Positions 21,301 to 32,790 of a stretch of DNA of 64,000 nt are shown one piece after another. The DNA is from Panax quinquefolius. Lineage: Eukaryota; Streptophyta; Magnoliopsida; Apiales; Araliaceae. How positions within the stretch are numbered: position 1 is the first letter of the stretch; each line of letters starts with the position of its first letter. The stretch spans positions 36,260,464 through 36,324,463 of the forward strand of contig CM035162.1 in NCBI GenBank assembly GCA_020205615.1, written 5' to 3'. The translations under genes and the position numbers were made by a program. A model generated the notes under the pieces. That model had not been told where the DNA came from. It did no database searches and saw only the letters and a program-made list of their open reading frames with translations.

Positions 21301-24300
21301 CCAGCTCCGTCAAAAATCCTTCAAATTTTGATCCCACGAACTGGCGTCCATTGTCTGATATCACCACTTTGGGTTCATGAACTTCAAACATTCCTGCTCT
21401 GTTATCAATCGAAGTGGTTTCGCCTCTACCCACTTGGTCATGTAATCAATGGCAACTATAACGAAACTGACCTGCCCTTTCGCTTTCGGCAATGGACCTA
21501 GTATATCAACCCCCCAGACAGCAAAGGGTATAGGAGATAGAATCGAGTATAGCTCTTTACGGTGGTGATGTGGATTAGGTTGCCGAGTTGACACTTCTCA
21601 CTTTTTTCACATACTCGGTAGCTTCCTTGAAGATCGTTGGCGATGAGTACCCTTCGCCAAGAACTTTGTATGCTAATGACTTAGCGACCCATATGATCAC
21701 CGCAAATGCCTTCATGAACTTCCCGAAGGGGCATACTCGACTTGAGACGGAACCGGACACTTCAATAATGGTGGCGAAAATGCCCTTCGATAAAGATCCC
21801 CATCAATAAGAACGAAGTTGGCACTCTTGTGACTTGATCTTCTTTGCAAAGATCGATCCGGAAGGAAGGACGCCATCTCGCCAAATATTCGATGTAGAGG
21901 AGTCATCCAAAGAATTAGATCGCTTTCGATACACATCACCGCTTCATCTTTGAACACTTACTTCCGCTGAAAACTTCCAAATAAACCGATCCATTGAAAA
22001 TATCTGCATCTGTGGTGGCGAGCTTCGACAGGGCATCAGCAATGGAATTATCGTTACACTCTATGCCCAGAAACTCATAAGAAACAAAGTACTGAAGTCG
22101 GTCTTTTAATTCTGCCAGATACTTGATCATCCTGGTCCCACGAGCTTCATAATCTCCCGACAGTTGTTTGACGACCAACTGAGAGTCACTGTAAATGATC
22201 AGCTTCTGGACCTCTAGACTCTTTGTCAATCGAACACCTGCCAACACTGCTTCATACTCGACTTCGTTGTTCGTCGCTTTAAACCCGAATCTGATGGCCT
22301 GCTGCACTTTGAATCCCTCCGGACTTGTCAAGATAATACCAAATTTCACTAATAGATCATGTAGAGGATCCATCTCACAGTCACAATGTCCATGCATTCA
22401 TCCCTCGTTAAGAACCGCATGACGGCTTCGATCGGACATCTCAACTTCGGCGATTCGGCATCTCGCTTGGTGAACGAGCACTCCACCATAAAATCGGCGA
22501 GGCGACGACCTTTCGATAATGCGGTTCGGGGATGATACTCAATGAAAAATTGGGACAACTCCATAGTCCATGCCGCTAGTCTCCCAAACCTCTCGGCTTG
22601 CTTCATCACCTTCTTCAACGGTCGATCCGTAAACGACCGGGAGCCGACCTTGAAAATATAGCCAAGCTTTCTACTAGCATTTATCAAAGCAAAAGCAAAT
22701 TTTTCAATGTTCGGTACTGGTTTCACATCTCGTGGGACGTGGTCGACATAATAGGCCGGATCTCGCTTCCCATCGACCTCCCGAACCAATCTTGCTCCAA
22801 CCGCCAAATCGAACTTCTTTAAGGTATAAATATAAGGTCTCTGCTTTGGGGCGAGCTTTCATCAATAAAGGAGCCAAGATAGATATGTCTTTATGCCTCG
22901 AAGGCGTCTTCGCATTCGGGCAATCCACTGAACGTCTTTGCATTCTTGATCCTTTTAGTGTATCAAAGAAAGGAAGGCACCTCTCCGCAAACTTCGACAT
23001 AAACCTCCTCGGAGTCGCAGAACCGGCCAACGATCGGACGTTGGGCGTCTTTGAACGATCGAGGAGTCTTCATGTCGAGAATGGCTGGATCTTCTCCGGA
23101 TTGGCTTCAATGCCCTCTCGATGACCGGATATCCTGAAACTTCCCCGCACCGAGCCCTCAAGGTGCATTTGGCCGGATTGAGCCTCACCGATGATGACGG
23201 ACGATCTGGAAGCACTCCTCGGATCGTCCCAAATGTTTCGAACCTGCGTACTCTTCTTCACAATCATGTCATCTACATGAGACTCCATGTTTCTCCCTAG
23301 TTGCTGTTGAAGACGAAGTTCATCATTCTCCGGTAAGTGGCTCCAAAGATTTATAAAGGCCAAAGGTCATCTTCTTGTGAAGGCGTACAATCGAATCTGT
23401 GTAATGAATCTTTGTCTTGGGACGTCCTTCTTGCATGGATATTTGGTGATAACTCGAAAAGCATCCATAAAGCTTAAGTAATGCATACCCAAGTGGCATC
23501 GATGAAATTTGGTCAATATAGGCAAAGGATAAAAGTCTTTCGGACAAGATTTATTCAGACGGTGTAGTCGATGCAAACTCGCCATTTTCCATTCTCGCTA
23601 CGCACCAACACCACATTCGCCATCCACTCGGGTAATCAATTTCATAGATGAAGTCGGCCAACTATGACTTTGCAATCTCCTCATCAATGATCTTACGTCG
23701 CTCTCGGTGCAAAATCCGCCTTTTTCTGCCGAATCGCTTCTTCAAGGATCTACATCTAGTCGTGTGCTCGCCTATTTTTCTACCGACTCGTGCACGTCCC
23801 GTGGTTCCCATGCAAAATGTCCGCATAGCAAATGAAGGAGCTCCATGAGGTTTGTCAAGAAGGGTTCTCAGCAAACCCGAACCAATCTTTTGTCTTCTTC
23901 TCGGCTTTCGAAGGACTAGCTCGATCTCTTCCGCTTTCTCCTGCAGAATTACCAACGGCTCCGAAATGCTTTCGGTGAAGGGCTCGATCTCAATTATCAT
24001 GGTTTGTTTACGTTTGTTGACCCCCACTCCTAAGAAATAACCGCATTTCTATAACATCGTCGGGCTGATCTAAGTCCCCGCCACTTCTCCGACTCCATGT
24101 GTCGGGGGGAACTTGATTTTGAAGTGAGGGATGGAAGTCACCGCTTGAGAGTTTGTCGGTGTAGGCCTTACCAATATATGGTCAGTTGTAAATCTATACG
24201 TACAACATAAAATTTACACATTATTTCTACTGCTTGAGGAGCCGTCTTAGAAGATCACTGGAGCTCGATAGTGGCTCGCAACTTTAACCGGATCGTTGCT

Positions 24301-27300
24301 AAAGCCATATAAAGGAGCCTCTGTCCACCTCCATCTTCCGCCCATCAAGATGCATCCTCCGATAAGCATGGGCATATAAGATGTCTACAGAAGACCCGGT
24401 TGTCTATCATCATCATAATTCACATCTCTTCGACCCACTGCTGTTGTGGATCACCAACGCCTCTCACGCGGCTCGATAGGCTCAAAGGATAATCAGATCG
24501 GTGAAAGAAATAATAGATCCCTCGGAAAGGTCTGTTGGCCTTGAGGAGCACCGTCACGATACGTACCCAATCCGTATCCTCTCCTCTTCTTCCTACCAAC
24601 TTTCTTGCTCATTCACGGGGTATTACATCAATGACGTGCCTTGGCGGTGGTACTGGAATACTTTGAGTGGGTAAGACCGTCTGAACAGTACGATCAGTAT
24701 TTTGCTGACCTTGTTGTTCCCTCCCGGCCACGTACTGAACCAGCAAACTATTTTGAATATTCCTCTCTACGAAATCTTTCAAATTGCAACATTCATTAGT
24801 ATCGTGATCAGCGGCTTGATGATAGCCACAATATTTTCGGGTATTGCCCACCTCGGCTTGATGTGTGGTCACGAGGCGGCTCATAGAATGGCCGGTTCTG
24901 ATCCGGTCCAAGATCAAACTATCTATCCGTGTTCAAATTGGTGTAAACCTTATTCACCTTCGAGGCGGACGCAGGTGGTCGACTACTCCTCTGTCGCCAT
25001 GAGTTATTGAACTTTTTCGAAATGCCCTCTGGCCGATCATTATATCCTCCCCCTTTCTCTGATCGCCCTTTGCCTTAGGGTCATCTGCATCCTTTAACTA
25101 GTCCGAAGAAGGACGTTTCAGGCTATTCATAGCCTCCTCTACAACAATATATCTTTCTGCTTTGTCAAAAGCTTCTGCCAGGCTCTTCGGATGGTTGAAC
25201 ATCAATTTCTTCACCAACTTCTCGGACTTTACCAGATCTATCTCATTCTGAAACAAACCTACAGCCTGGAGATCATTGAGGTCCGACACCTAACCAACTG
25301 CTTCTCTGAACCTCTTCACATATCGACCCGAGGACTCGTTGGTGAACCTGCCGACCTGTCTTGCTAATGAACCAAATGGGCTTCCCTCTCCTTCTATTGC
25401 TCCTAAAGCGGGCATGGAACTTATCACAAAGCTTCGGTCCAAGAGAAATTGAATCGGCAAGAAAGTCCCCATCCAACGCCTTTTTACATCTTTCCTCAAT
25501 GTCGTAATAAATGTGTGGCACTGGCAAAGATCGGTGAAATCATAATAATCCACGTGCCGGGTGAGCGCTTTGGCTATGGTCGTAGTGGTACCCGGACCCA
25601 TCGTAACTCTCCATACGAGGCAACTTCTTGGTGACATCCGCCTTCTCCTTGAGAATATCCGAGGAAAAAGGGGATGCCTTCTTTCCCGGAGTGTCCTTCA
25701 CCTGTTGAACCTCAGCCAACTGCTTTCGGAGCTCTTTCAACTCCTTTACTAAAAATCAACACCTTGAGTCATGAGGAGACCTCTTTCTCTGAACGACATT
25801 CTCGCCTCACGAGTGGATCGATCTCCTCCTGCCGATCCCATTGCCTTTGTGGGGCTTCCTGGATCTACTTCGCGTCTCATTGTCCTCATGATGAGAATAT
25901 TCACGCCGATGCTCTCTTCTTCTCGGTTTACGCACGATCTCCCTGGACACGCTTTCTTGCCGTCAGTGCCGTCGATCGATCTTTGAGAACCAACGACCAC
26001 CAGTGCCTTCTTCGAGGCCACGGAGTTCTGCTCCTCGATCTCCTCCTACCGTGAGAACGATCCCTAGACACATGTGTAGAATGCTCCGGCTCTTTACCCT
26101 CTCGCCGTGGCATCTCCTTATGCTTACTCCGCCTTTCGGACTGAACATGGCTAGATGCTTCGTCCCTTAACTCCGCCACCCGAAGCATCTGTTCGGCTAT
26201 ATCTTCTCTCTGCTTTAACAGAACCTCCAAGGCTTTATCTGCTTCGCCTGCCATCCTCGCTAACTTGGCAGCTCTGTCCTCCTGACCACTTCGGCGATGA
26301 GTCTTGGTCGGTGAGCCTTCCGCCCGCCCTCAACCATGATCACGCTCCTTATCCGCATCGAAAACCAACCTCCGTCTGGCCCCACCATGGATCTTCGGAC
26401 GGAGATCTCCTGAATTATGCTTAGAGGTCGTGCTCTCGTGAGCACTTTTAGAAGGACCCAGACGATCCTTTACCGAAACACGAGGCAGTGAAGAGCTAAC
26501 TGTCTGCCCTTCTGGCGTACCATCTCTACTCCTCACCATCTTCCGAAGTAGATTAAATGATTGTGATTGAAAATTTCAATAACGCTAGAACTCAGCCCTC
26601 CTTCTAGCGCCAATGTTAACGTCAAGATCTTCTCCAACGTCCCAATCACGTAAGGCACGCCTCGATCCTCGCAGACAAGAAACACGATAAACACCACAAG
26701 CTTGACGGCTGGACCGCCGGGAGATAGCTCAGGCGTAAGAGTCAGTATACGTGTTCACAAGGTTAACAATGGAGGATGTAATGTCTAGTGTCTTGAAAGA
26801 GATAATAATTCTCAGTTGTGTGTATATGTGAATATGAATGTGAACGTACCTGTTTATGAAGACTTGGTTGATAGGTGATACTCTCTTTGCCCGGTTTACC
26901 GTGCCACCCACTACCTCTGACACAGCCCCCGTGATCTGATGGTTCCTGCCGGGTGTGTACAGTTCACCCACTACTTCTGACCTCTGTTTTCTACCGCCGG
27001 CCGTCACCGGATCCCATCCACATTAATGCATGGCAGTAATAGCAGTCAACCATCATGCTTTTTCATCATTACAAGTCAAAGTAATAGATATTAAAAGATC
27101 TAATGGGTTAGCCCCATGAACCGACCCGGTTTCATTGGATTTAATAGAAGTGATATGATGACTAGGCCCAATGACTTTCAAGGTTCAATAATGAAGGCCC
27201 AATAGATTAATTAAATAAGTAAGCCCAATTTACTCGGCCCAAAGAGGGGAAATATCATGACCCAACAAGTTCAATCACAATAAACACATCACCAAACAAA

Positions 27301-30300
27301 AACTAATAAATTTGCTGCAATGGTAAAGTCCGATGTCTGTACTCATTGCGGTTGACACACACATATACAAAGTAAAGACAGACTCTATAAGTGGAGGAAA
27401 GCTCACATTTATGGATCCTATATATTTTTTGCAACTAATAAATGTACTGATTGTGTGTTTTCAATATGCATATATACATATACACATGCACTTTATACAC
27501 ACAAGTCAATTTGTTGGAGTAAACTTCAAATGTGATATTTCAGAACTTGTGTTTGTTCTAATAACTATTGTGTTTAAATTCTTAGTTCTGTGGTGAAGAA
27601 TATGGAATCGGCAAATACCATGTTTTCCTTTATCTGGTGGATCATTGGGTTTTATTGGGTTTCCCCTGATGGGCAAGAATTAATACAGCAGTCCCCTCAG
27701 CTATACTGGTTTGTACAAACACGTTTTCCTTGAGATTGAAGTTTACCACTTTCCATAGAGCCTAATATTTGGTTATGTGATCTGCAGGCTTTGTATCGTG
27801 TTCTTGGCTTTTGATGTGTTCTTTGTTGTGTTTTGCATTGCACTGGCATGTGTCATTGGTATCGCGGTTTGTTGTTGTCTTCCGTGCATCATTGCAGTCT
27901 TATATGCTGTGGTGGATCAGGTAGCTTTCATACATCTCCCTGTTTTCTGCTTGCTTTACCTAATATCTCCCATGTCTCGTCTTAATATCATCAATTCCAG
28001 ATTTATCTGGCTAGTTGTTCTCACTTTTGTGAAGACTTTCGAAAAAGTTGGGCTGAAAAACAACTACAGTACTTTACTAATATGTAGGCTGTCTACATTA
28101 ACACAAAAATAGTTTGAGATTAATATTCCGCTTTCAAGGCAATGCCTCAACTTCAATTTCAATAGTGATTACATCTGGTCATGTTATCCAAATTATGAAT
28201 GGATTTCTCTTAGATTTTCCCTCCGTTTTTTGTAGAAGTATCATAAGACATTGTGCTGTCAATTGGTGAAAAGGCATGGTATACTAGTTTTCATCAATTT
28301 AAAGAGGATGATTTATTAGGTTCACGAGTTAATGTCGAAGAAAAATTACACTAGAGTTTCACATATGACATATTATGTCTTCTATGTCTGTCCTATAAAT
28401 CAAGTTAATTGAGCTTTGTAATTGATCACTAAAGACTCTTTGAGATTGATAGCGACATAGACAAACCAAGCTTTATCATTTCTAAGCTTGTTGATATATG
28501 AGATCGGTGTAAACTCCATTTGGTAAGCTAAATAGCATAGTATGCAAATGCCTAAATATCCAAGCCTCAATTAATGGTTAGTCTGAGATTGGTTTGTGAG
28601 ATGAATTAAGTTTCTAATTTTATGAAAGAACATGATTAATTTTCTTGATGAAACCACCAAAGGTGGAAATTCGTATACAAGCGGAAAAAACCCTTAGAAA
28701 AAACAGCCATTATATCCCAAAGAAGGCCTCTCTCAAAAACAAAACTACCAACCCTAAACAGACATCTCCTTCATATGTATTACAACATGAAAGTAATAGT
28801 AATGAAGTGGAGTTCCGATAATTTAACTAGGGACCTATCACACCCTAAGCTTAAGCTTCACTTATTAGCTTGTTAAATTAAAAATGGCGATTGAGCATTC
28901 ACTCCAGTTGGATTGGCTCTGTTACATCTCTACGATTTAATTAGGTAGTATAGTTATGAGCAATATTCAACTTTAAGTGGTTAATTTTTTGCAAGCTTTA
29001 AATACTTTTTAATAATAGTCTGCGTTGCAGTTATTAAAATAACCTGATATTTGGCTTAACCCCTCTTCCAGCTCAGCTAATGATAAGGGATTGCCGTATA
29101 TTTTGTATGTCTGGTTGGCAATAGGGTGTGGCATAAACAGTGCAATCCTAAAACAATTTCTAGGTGGGGCTGGAATTAAAGAAACTTTTTCAAGTCCGTC
29201 CATTAATATTCATAAAATAACTCCATGGTTTAAAATATCCCAATCGGATTTAAGGTATTTTATTATACTCACATACATGTGTTTATGATTTTCTTCCTGA
29301 TCAAACTTCTTTTATTTTGGTTTCATCTCTTGCTCGGAGCATACATGGATGCGCATTAGTGTAGTAATTATTAAGTCAACTTAATGGATGAAGTTGTATG
29401 TAGCTATAAATAATAAGCCCTCCACCCCAAATCATGAGCCACTTTCAAAATTAATGTACAAAAAATATCATTATATTTAAGTAAAGTTGTGTATTGCTAA
29501 CAATCTGGGACGTGGTTGTGTTTTTTTTTCTTGATTTTTTTTTTGTTTTTTGTGAGAGAAGCTATCACTCAAAATAAGTGGTTCATCATAGTATATTATG
29601 TTTAATATACATGGTGAACTATGTTAGAGAGAGAACCAAGTATTATCTGATCGTCAAAAGAAATCAACCTCTATAATACTCCTTCCATTCTAATTTAAAA
29701 AATACAGGATCAATCTTGACTTTATGTTGTCAATTTGAGATATTTTTAAATTCAAAATTGGTATGAATTAATTAAATTAATTTAGACAGTACAATTATGA
29801 AAATTGTAGAATATATAAATAGAACTACTATTACAAGATTAAATATTTTCACAAGTTCAATGAATCACATAAATTTTGAATACGAAAATATCTCAAATTG
29901 ACTTCAGAAAATCGAAATTGTTCCTCCTATATTTTGAAACGAAAGGAGTATAATATGCTGTTTTGTACTGATTTCATCCATGGCATATTTTGTTTAATAT
30001 TGATATATGATAATGTGTTCCTTGATAGTTTCACAAAGATGTACTATTTGTAAAAGCTTATTCAGTTATTGTGGGCATTAACAAATCTTAAAAACAAAGT
30101 TCTAGTTGTGGTGGCAGATTTTAGAACAAAACTCTTTATAGGGTAATGATGAGAATGAATAATTGGTAGAATATCTCAACATTAACAGTACTTTAAAATA
30201 ACAATGCAAGAGCTTTATCATTTGAGGTATTAGGTATAAATTTGTCCTCTTGAGTCTTTGCAATATGAACATAATTTTTTTTTTCATGTACTCCTTGAAG

Positions 30301-31025
30301 TGTATGCGAGTAAGAGGTGCCTACTGCCTAGTCATTTAATGTAATTGTCTTTTGAAAGAGTAATTGATGTAGTGGTTTATTAGCTTTTAACTTTGGTTTC
30401 TTTCATTGCTATTCCATGCAATTGGATTTCTTTTAATTGTATTAAAGACCATGTTCGTTATGCTGTTTAGTGTAAAAGTGAGACATTAAATGTGACTCAC
30501 ATATTTTAAGTTTATTATCCTCCTTTTCCTTCACTATCTCGTTTCGATTTCTATTGAAGCAGGAAGGAGCAACCAAAGAAGACATTGAACAACTGTTGAA
30601 GTACAAATTCAGGAGGGTTGATGATATAGAGAAACCAAATGGTGAGATACAAGGACCTTCTGGCGGAGTAATGACTGAATGTGGCACAAATTCACCCATT
30701 GAACGCGTTCTGGCACCAGAGGATGCAGTAAGTTTTTTCCCCCCTTGCATATATTTCTGTTTTTTTTTTCCTTCACACTGTAATAATCAATAGTTGAGTT
30801 CAATATCCAAGAGTTAAGACGACCTGAGATGATGTTTATGGTAATTTACAGGAGTGCTGCATATGCCTTTGCGCTTATGATGATGGAGCTGAACTTCGAG
30901 AGATTCCTTGTGGTCACCATTTCCACTGTGCCTGCATAGATAAGTGGCTTCATATCAACGCTACATGCCCCCTTTGCAAATACAATATCTTAAAGCGAAT
31001 CCCCAGTGACATGGAGGCAGTGTAG
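15379..31025 (+). CDS. Membrane RING-H2 E3 ubiquitin ligase (At1g63170/At4g11680 type), 5 exons
   Basis: Predicted to transfer ubiquitin from an E2 to unknown substrates at a cell membrane. Exons: 15379-15884, 27586-27708, 27788-27920, 30563-30727, 30852-31025; all introns GT-AG, phases agree, 366 aa. Exon 1 has a Ser/Arg-rich cytosolic N-terminus and two hydrophobic segments ([37 protein letters not shown]). Exons 2-3 add [13 protein letters not shown] and a long Cys-rich pair of helices ([34 protein letters not shown]). Exon 5 holds the RING-H2: CCIC...PCGHHFH..C...CPLC, with Cys-His spacing intact. It is divergent from RFC2. Intron 1 (15885-27585, 11.7 kb) contains a complete Tat retrotransposon in antisense orientation. 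The substrate is unknown; the family assignment is strong. Confidence 0.95.
16076..16725 (-). repeat. 3' LTR of the Tat element
   Basis: On the plus strand tgttaacgcc...catgacccaaca, 650 bp, bounded by TSD agttc on its left and the polypurine tract on its right. The short minus-strand frame across 16186-16464 also occurs in the other LTR and is not a gene. Confidence 0.95.
17188..19714 (+). pseudogene. Antisense extra ORF of the Tat element, with introns, interrupted
   Basis: It runs opposite to the element's gag-pol. Start [16 protein letters not shown] at 17188, then a globular PF04195-like domain ([59 protein letters not shown]). A GT-AG intron at 18026-18103 keeps the frame into [18 protein letters not shown]. 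Next comes a long acidic Pro/Ser-rich stretch (18180-18800) with basic clusters ([13 protein letters not shown]). A likely second intron (18980-19028) leads into a C-terminal coiled coil (19073-19600; [17 protein letters not shown]). Disruptions: a stop at 17428, stops at 18958 and 18961, and a TAG at 19061 where the context suggests Gln. The start fits because upstream and downstream frames agree. Function is unknown. Confidence 0.8.
18026..18103 (+). other. Intron inside the antisense ORF
   Basis: Donor aaat|gtaagt and acceptor ttatttgcag|tgtc; removing these 78 bases bypasses the stop at 18046 and keeps both flanks in one frame. The signals work only in the plus direction, that is, for the antisense ORF and not for the genomic RNA of the element. 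Confidence 0.75.
20090..20610. repeat. Degenerate tandem repeat, about 150-bp unit, about 3 copies
   Basis: Copies start near 20211, 20359 and 20511 (ggatcacggaatttgtctac, then 'cataggaacactcctg', 'ccatcgaatggccagcgagt', 'cctccttac'), with a partial copy upstream. They lie between integrase and the antisense ORF of the Tat element, where Tat elements often carry tandem repeats. Confidence 0.8.
20740..21600 (-). pseudogene. Tat integrase
   Basis: Catalytic core in pieces of differing frame: [14 protein letters not shown] and [14 protein letters not shown] (21361-21594), [19 protein letters not shown] and [16 protein letters not shown] (21089-21433), then [18 protein letters not shown] and LVPVEIG (20851-21201). 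The three acidic catalytic positions (D in GVDILG, D in SDNGRQ, E in GQVEMTN) are all present. Frameshifts separate the pieces, so no intact protein is made. Confidence 0.88.
21936..22397 (-). pseudogene. Second, archaeal-type RNase H of the Tat element
   Basis: Residues [55 protein letters not shown] and [12 protein letters not shown] give the RVT_3-type RNase H fold with acidic positions E (NNEVEYE), D (YSDSQ) and D (ADALS). It follows the normal RT-linked RNase H. This doubled RNase H is a hallmark of the Tat lineage. The N-terminus is frameshifted. Confidence 0.88.
22349..24420 (-). pseudogene. Tat protease, reverse transcriptase and first RNase H
   Basis: A degraded protease lies at about 24050-24420 ([23 protein letters not shown] in mixed frames). 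The linker before RT is at 23662-24027 ([20 protein letters not shown]). RT fragments: [31 protein letters not shown], and the active-site motif at about 23265-23280, which reads HVDD instead of YVDD. The RT-linked RNase H (22480-22807) has [39 protein letters not shown] and [17 protein letters not shown]. Frameshifts occur about every 100-300 bases. Confidence 0.85.
24609..26539 (-). pseudogene. Tat gag
   Basis: Starts [16 protein letters not shown] at 26539. A basic/Arg-rich segment follows (25928-26254), then a capsid-like region (25290-25740: [52 protein letters not shown]), [14 protein letters not shown] and a zinc-knuckle-like [16 protein letters not shown] (about 24800-24840). At least five frameshifts break it. 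Confidence 0.85.
26596..26613 (-). other. Primer binding site of the Tat element
   Basis: Minus-strand ttggcgctagaaggaggg begins directly at the inner edge of the 5' LTR, the position expected for tRNA-primed minus-strand synthesis. Confidence 0.8.
26614..27267 (-). repeat. 5' LTR of the Tat element
   Basis: On the plus strand tgttaacgtc...catgacccaaca, 654 bp, followed by TSD agttc. Near-identical to 16076-16725 except for a 25-base cluster near 26655-26680 and scattered single changes. Confidence 0.95.
28113..30562 (+). other. RING gene intron 3 interior
   Basis: The 2.6-kb intron 3 (27921-30562) is AT-rich and contains the MITE at 29677-29952. Short frames at 29009-29288 and 30102-30287 show no family match. 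I see no other structured element. Confidence 0.5.
29677..29952. mobile_element. Stowaway-like MITE in RING intron 3
   Basis: Ends tactccttccattctaattt and, on the other strand, tactcctttcgtttcaaaat are inverted repeats; TA flanks both. The interior shares 'tcaaattgacttc' with other MITEs of the window. Confidence 0.75.
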
Positions 31026-31247
31026 GATAATTTTCTTATAATTTATGATCAAAAGGTTGGCGCTGCGAGGGGCCTGTTTTATGCTTAAAGTTTTATACAT
31101 CATCCAACACAATCTTATGCTTCTGTATCATTACAATAGCTGTTTTATTAGTTTGCTTTTATTATTGTTATTATTTCCCCCCTTTTTATGCTAGGCACAG
31201 CTGTAGTTATATTAGTTCCCAGAGCTTTGGGGATTTATAGATGCTTG

Positions 31248-31248
<1 letters not shown>

Positions 31249-31310
<62 letters not shown>
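31249..31310. repeat. (TA)n microsatellite, left arm
   Basis: About 30 TA units, 220 bp downstream of the RING stop codon; it resumes at 31534-31577 after the fold-back element. Confidence 0.95.
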
Positions 31311-31311
<1 letters not shown>

Positions 31312-31530
31312 GAGATAGGATCAAGTGCATTCTCTTTAAATAGCATTCTGCTTAAATAGCGTTCTTTTTATTAAAACTACGTCGTTTTGGAGGATGCGGT
31401 GGCATTTTTGTAAATACAATGCCACCGCTGTATTTACAAAAAATGTCACCGCATCCCTCCAAAACGACGTAGCTTTTAATAAAAGAATATTATTAAAACG
31501 TGAATATTTAAGAGTGATCTTGATCCTTAC

Positions 31531-31533
<3 letters not shown>
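31311..31533. mobile_element. Fold-back MITE inserted in a TA microsatellite
   Basis: A near-perfect hairpin has arms 31367-31418 and 31429-31484 (left arm includes actacgtcgttttggaggat, gcggtggcatttttgtaaat) and a 10-base loop. The outer ends are inverted repeats: cgagataggatcaag, and cttgatccttaccgg (reverse complement ccggtaaggatcaag). TA repeats continue on both sides, so the element split one microsatellite. This resembles the TA-targeting 'micron' type described in rice; family membership is inferred from the target only. Confidence 0.75.

Positions 31534-31577
<44 letters not shown>
31534..31577. repeat. (TA)n microsatellite, right arm
   Basis: About 22 TA units continuing the array at 31249-31310. 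Confidence 0.95.
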
Positions 31578-31579
<2 letters not shown>

Positions 31580-31838
31580 CCATGTTATATAAGCTGCTGA
31601 ATCAGGATATTTCATATCTTTTTGAAATAGAAGTTCTTGCATATTTTTCAATCTTGAAGCATTAATTTGGCCGAAAATATCAATTCAGGTGGTGTATGAA
31701 TGTTCTTGATGAATTCTTCCTTGCTGCTTATTTTTCAGACTAGCATTTTAAAAAGATTATTAATGTTGAAGACGTCATCCAAGATGTCAGTCAAATAGAG
31801 GCGCGCAGGAATTTCCATAGTTTCCATTCCTTGTAGTG

Positions 31839-31978
31839 TACTCCCTCCGTACCCGATAAACATAAACGCATATTAAAAAGATGAATGAAATGACAAAATT
31901 ATTTATAATAATATTTTATTAATCATTTTCAATGTAGGTAAGAGAGTGACTTTCTAACTTTTCAATTCAAAATATAGT
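31839..31978. mobile_element. Left part of an interrupted Stowaway-like MITE
   Basis: Starts tactccctccgtacccgata and continues with aagatgaatgaaatgacaaa. Its right part resumes at 44363-44525, after the Helitron. A related copy without the big insert lies on the other strand at 48695-48928. Confidence 0.65.
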
Positions 31979-32179
31979 TCTATATAATAAAACAGAACTC
32001 ATTTTGAATCTTTCATTTGACAAAGTACAAGGACGGTTCAGATTCATTCTAACTTAATTCTTTCAACTTAATCTAAAGGCTCATATTTCTTTCCGTCCAA
32101 ATCAAATTCATTCCTACGCCCTAATCTCTCTCGTGTTCACACACAAAATCTTTCTCTCTCCTCTCTTCTTCTCACACAA

Positions 32180-32438
32180 ACAAATAATAATAATAGTACA
32201 AATAATAATAATAATAATTATTATTATTATTATAATTAGTACTATTATAATAGTACTAATAATATTAATAATAATAATAATAATAATAAAGATTCAGATT
32301 CATTTTAATTGAATTGGGCGGGAAAGCACAAGTACGGTTCAGATTCATTCTAATTTTAATTCAAAATAATAATAATTATAATATAATAATTATTATTATT
32401 ATAATAATTAATAATTATTATTATAATTATAATAATAA

Positions 32439-32519
<81 letters not shown>

Positions 32520-32704
32520 CAACAACAATAATAATAACTATTTATTATAATAATAATAATTATAATAATAATAACAAAATAATTATAATTATAATAATAA
32601 AAATAATAATTATTATTATTATTATAATAAAAAATAATATTATAAGAGTAACAATAATAATACCAATAATAAATATACTAATAACAATAATAATAATAAT
32701 AATA

Positions 32705-32738
<34 letters not shown>

Positions 32739-32790
32739 TATTATAACAATAACAACAATAATAATAATAATAATAATAATTATTGTGGTG
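32180..32790. repeat. (AAT/ATT)n low-complexity block
   Basis: Hundreds of bases of aat, att, act and aac triplets with many internal palindromes, inside the Helitron. Long Asn/Thr homopolymer frames here are artefacts of the repeat. Confidence 0.95.

Larger units (their letters stand above)
16076..27267 (-). mobile_element. Full-length Tat-lineage Ty3/gypsy retrotransposon in RING intron 1, TSD AGTTC
   Basis: An 11.2-kb element in minus orientation. LTRs are at 26614-27267 (5') and 16076-16725 (3'). The 5 bp agttc is present at 16071-16075 and 27268-27272. The PBS (minus strand ttggcgctagaaggaggg) abuts the 5' LTR at 26596-26613, and the polypurine tract (aaaactagggggcaa) abuts the 3' LTR at 16726-16740. 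Order on the minus strand: gag, protease, RT, RNase H, a second archaeal-type RNase H, integrase. A long 3' region follows with a tandem array and an ORF in the opposite direction (17188-19714). The double RNase H and the antisense extra ORF identify the Tat lineage. By eye the LTRs differ at about 16 scattered sites plus one 25-base cluster, so the insertion is fairly recent; coding frames are nevertheless badly broken. Confidence 0.95.

Noticed and set aside
16186..27007. Near-identical 92-codon minus ORFs at 16186-16464 and 26729-27007
   Set aside because: Both lie wholly inside the two Tat LTRs and repeat because the LTRs do; no gene.
31394..31579. 61-codon ORF
   Set aside because: It reads through the fold-back hairpin into the TA microsatellite; a repeat artefact.
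32314..32550. ORF rich in Asn and Thr homopolymers
   Set aside because: It is the translation of an AAT/ACT triplet repeat inside the Helitron, not a gene.
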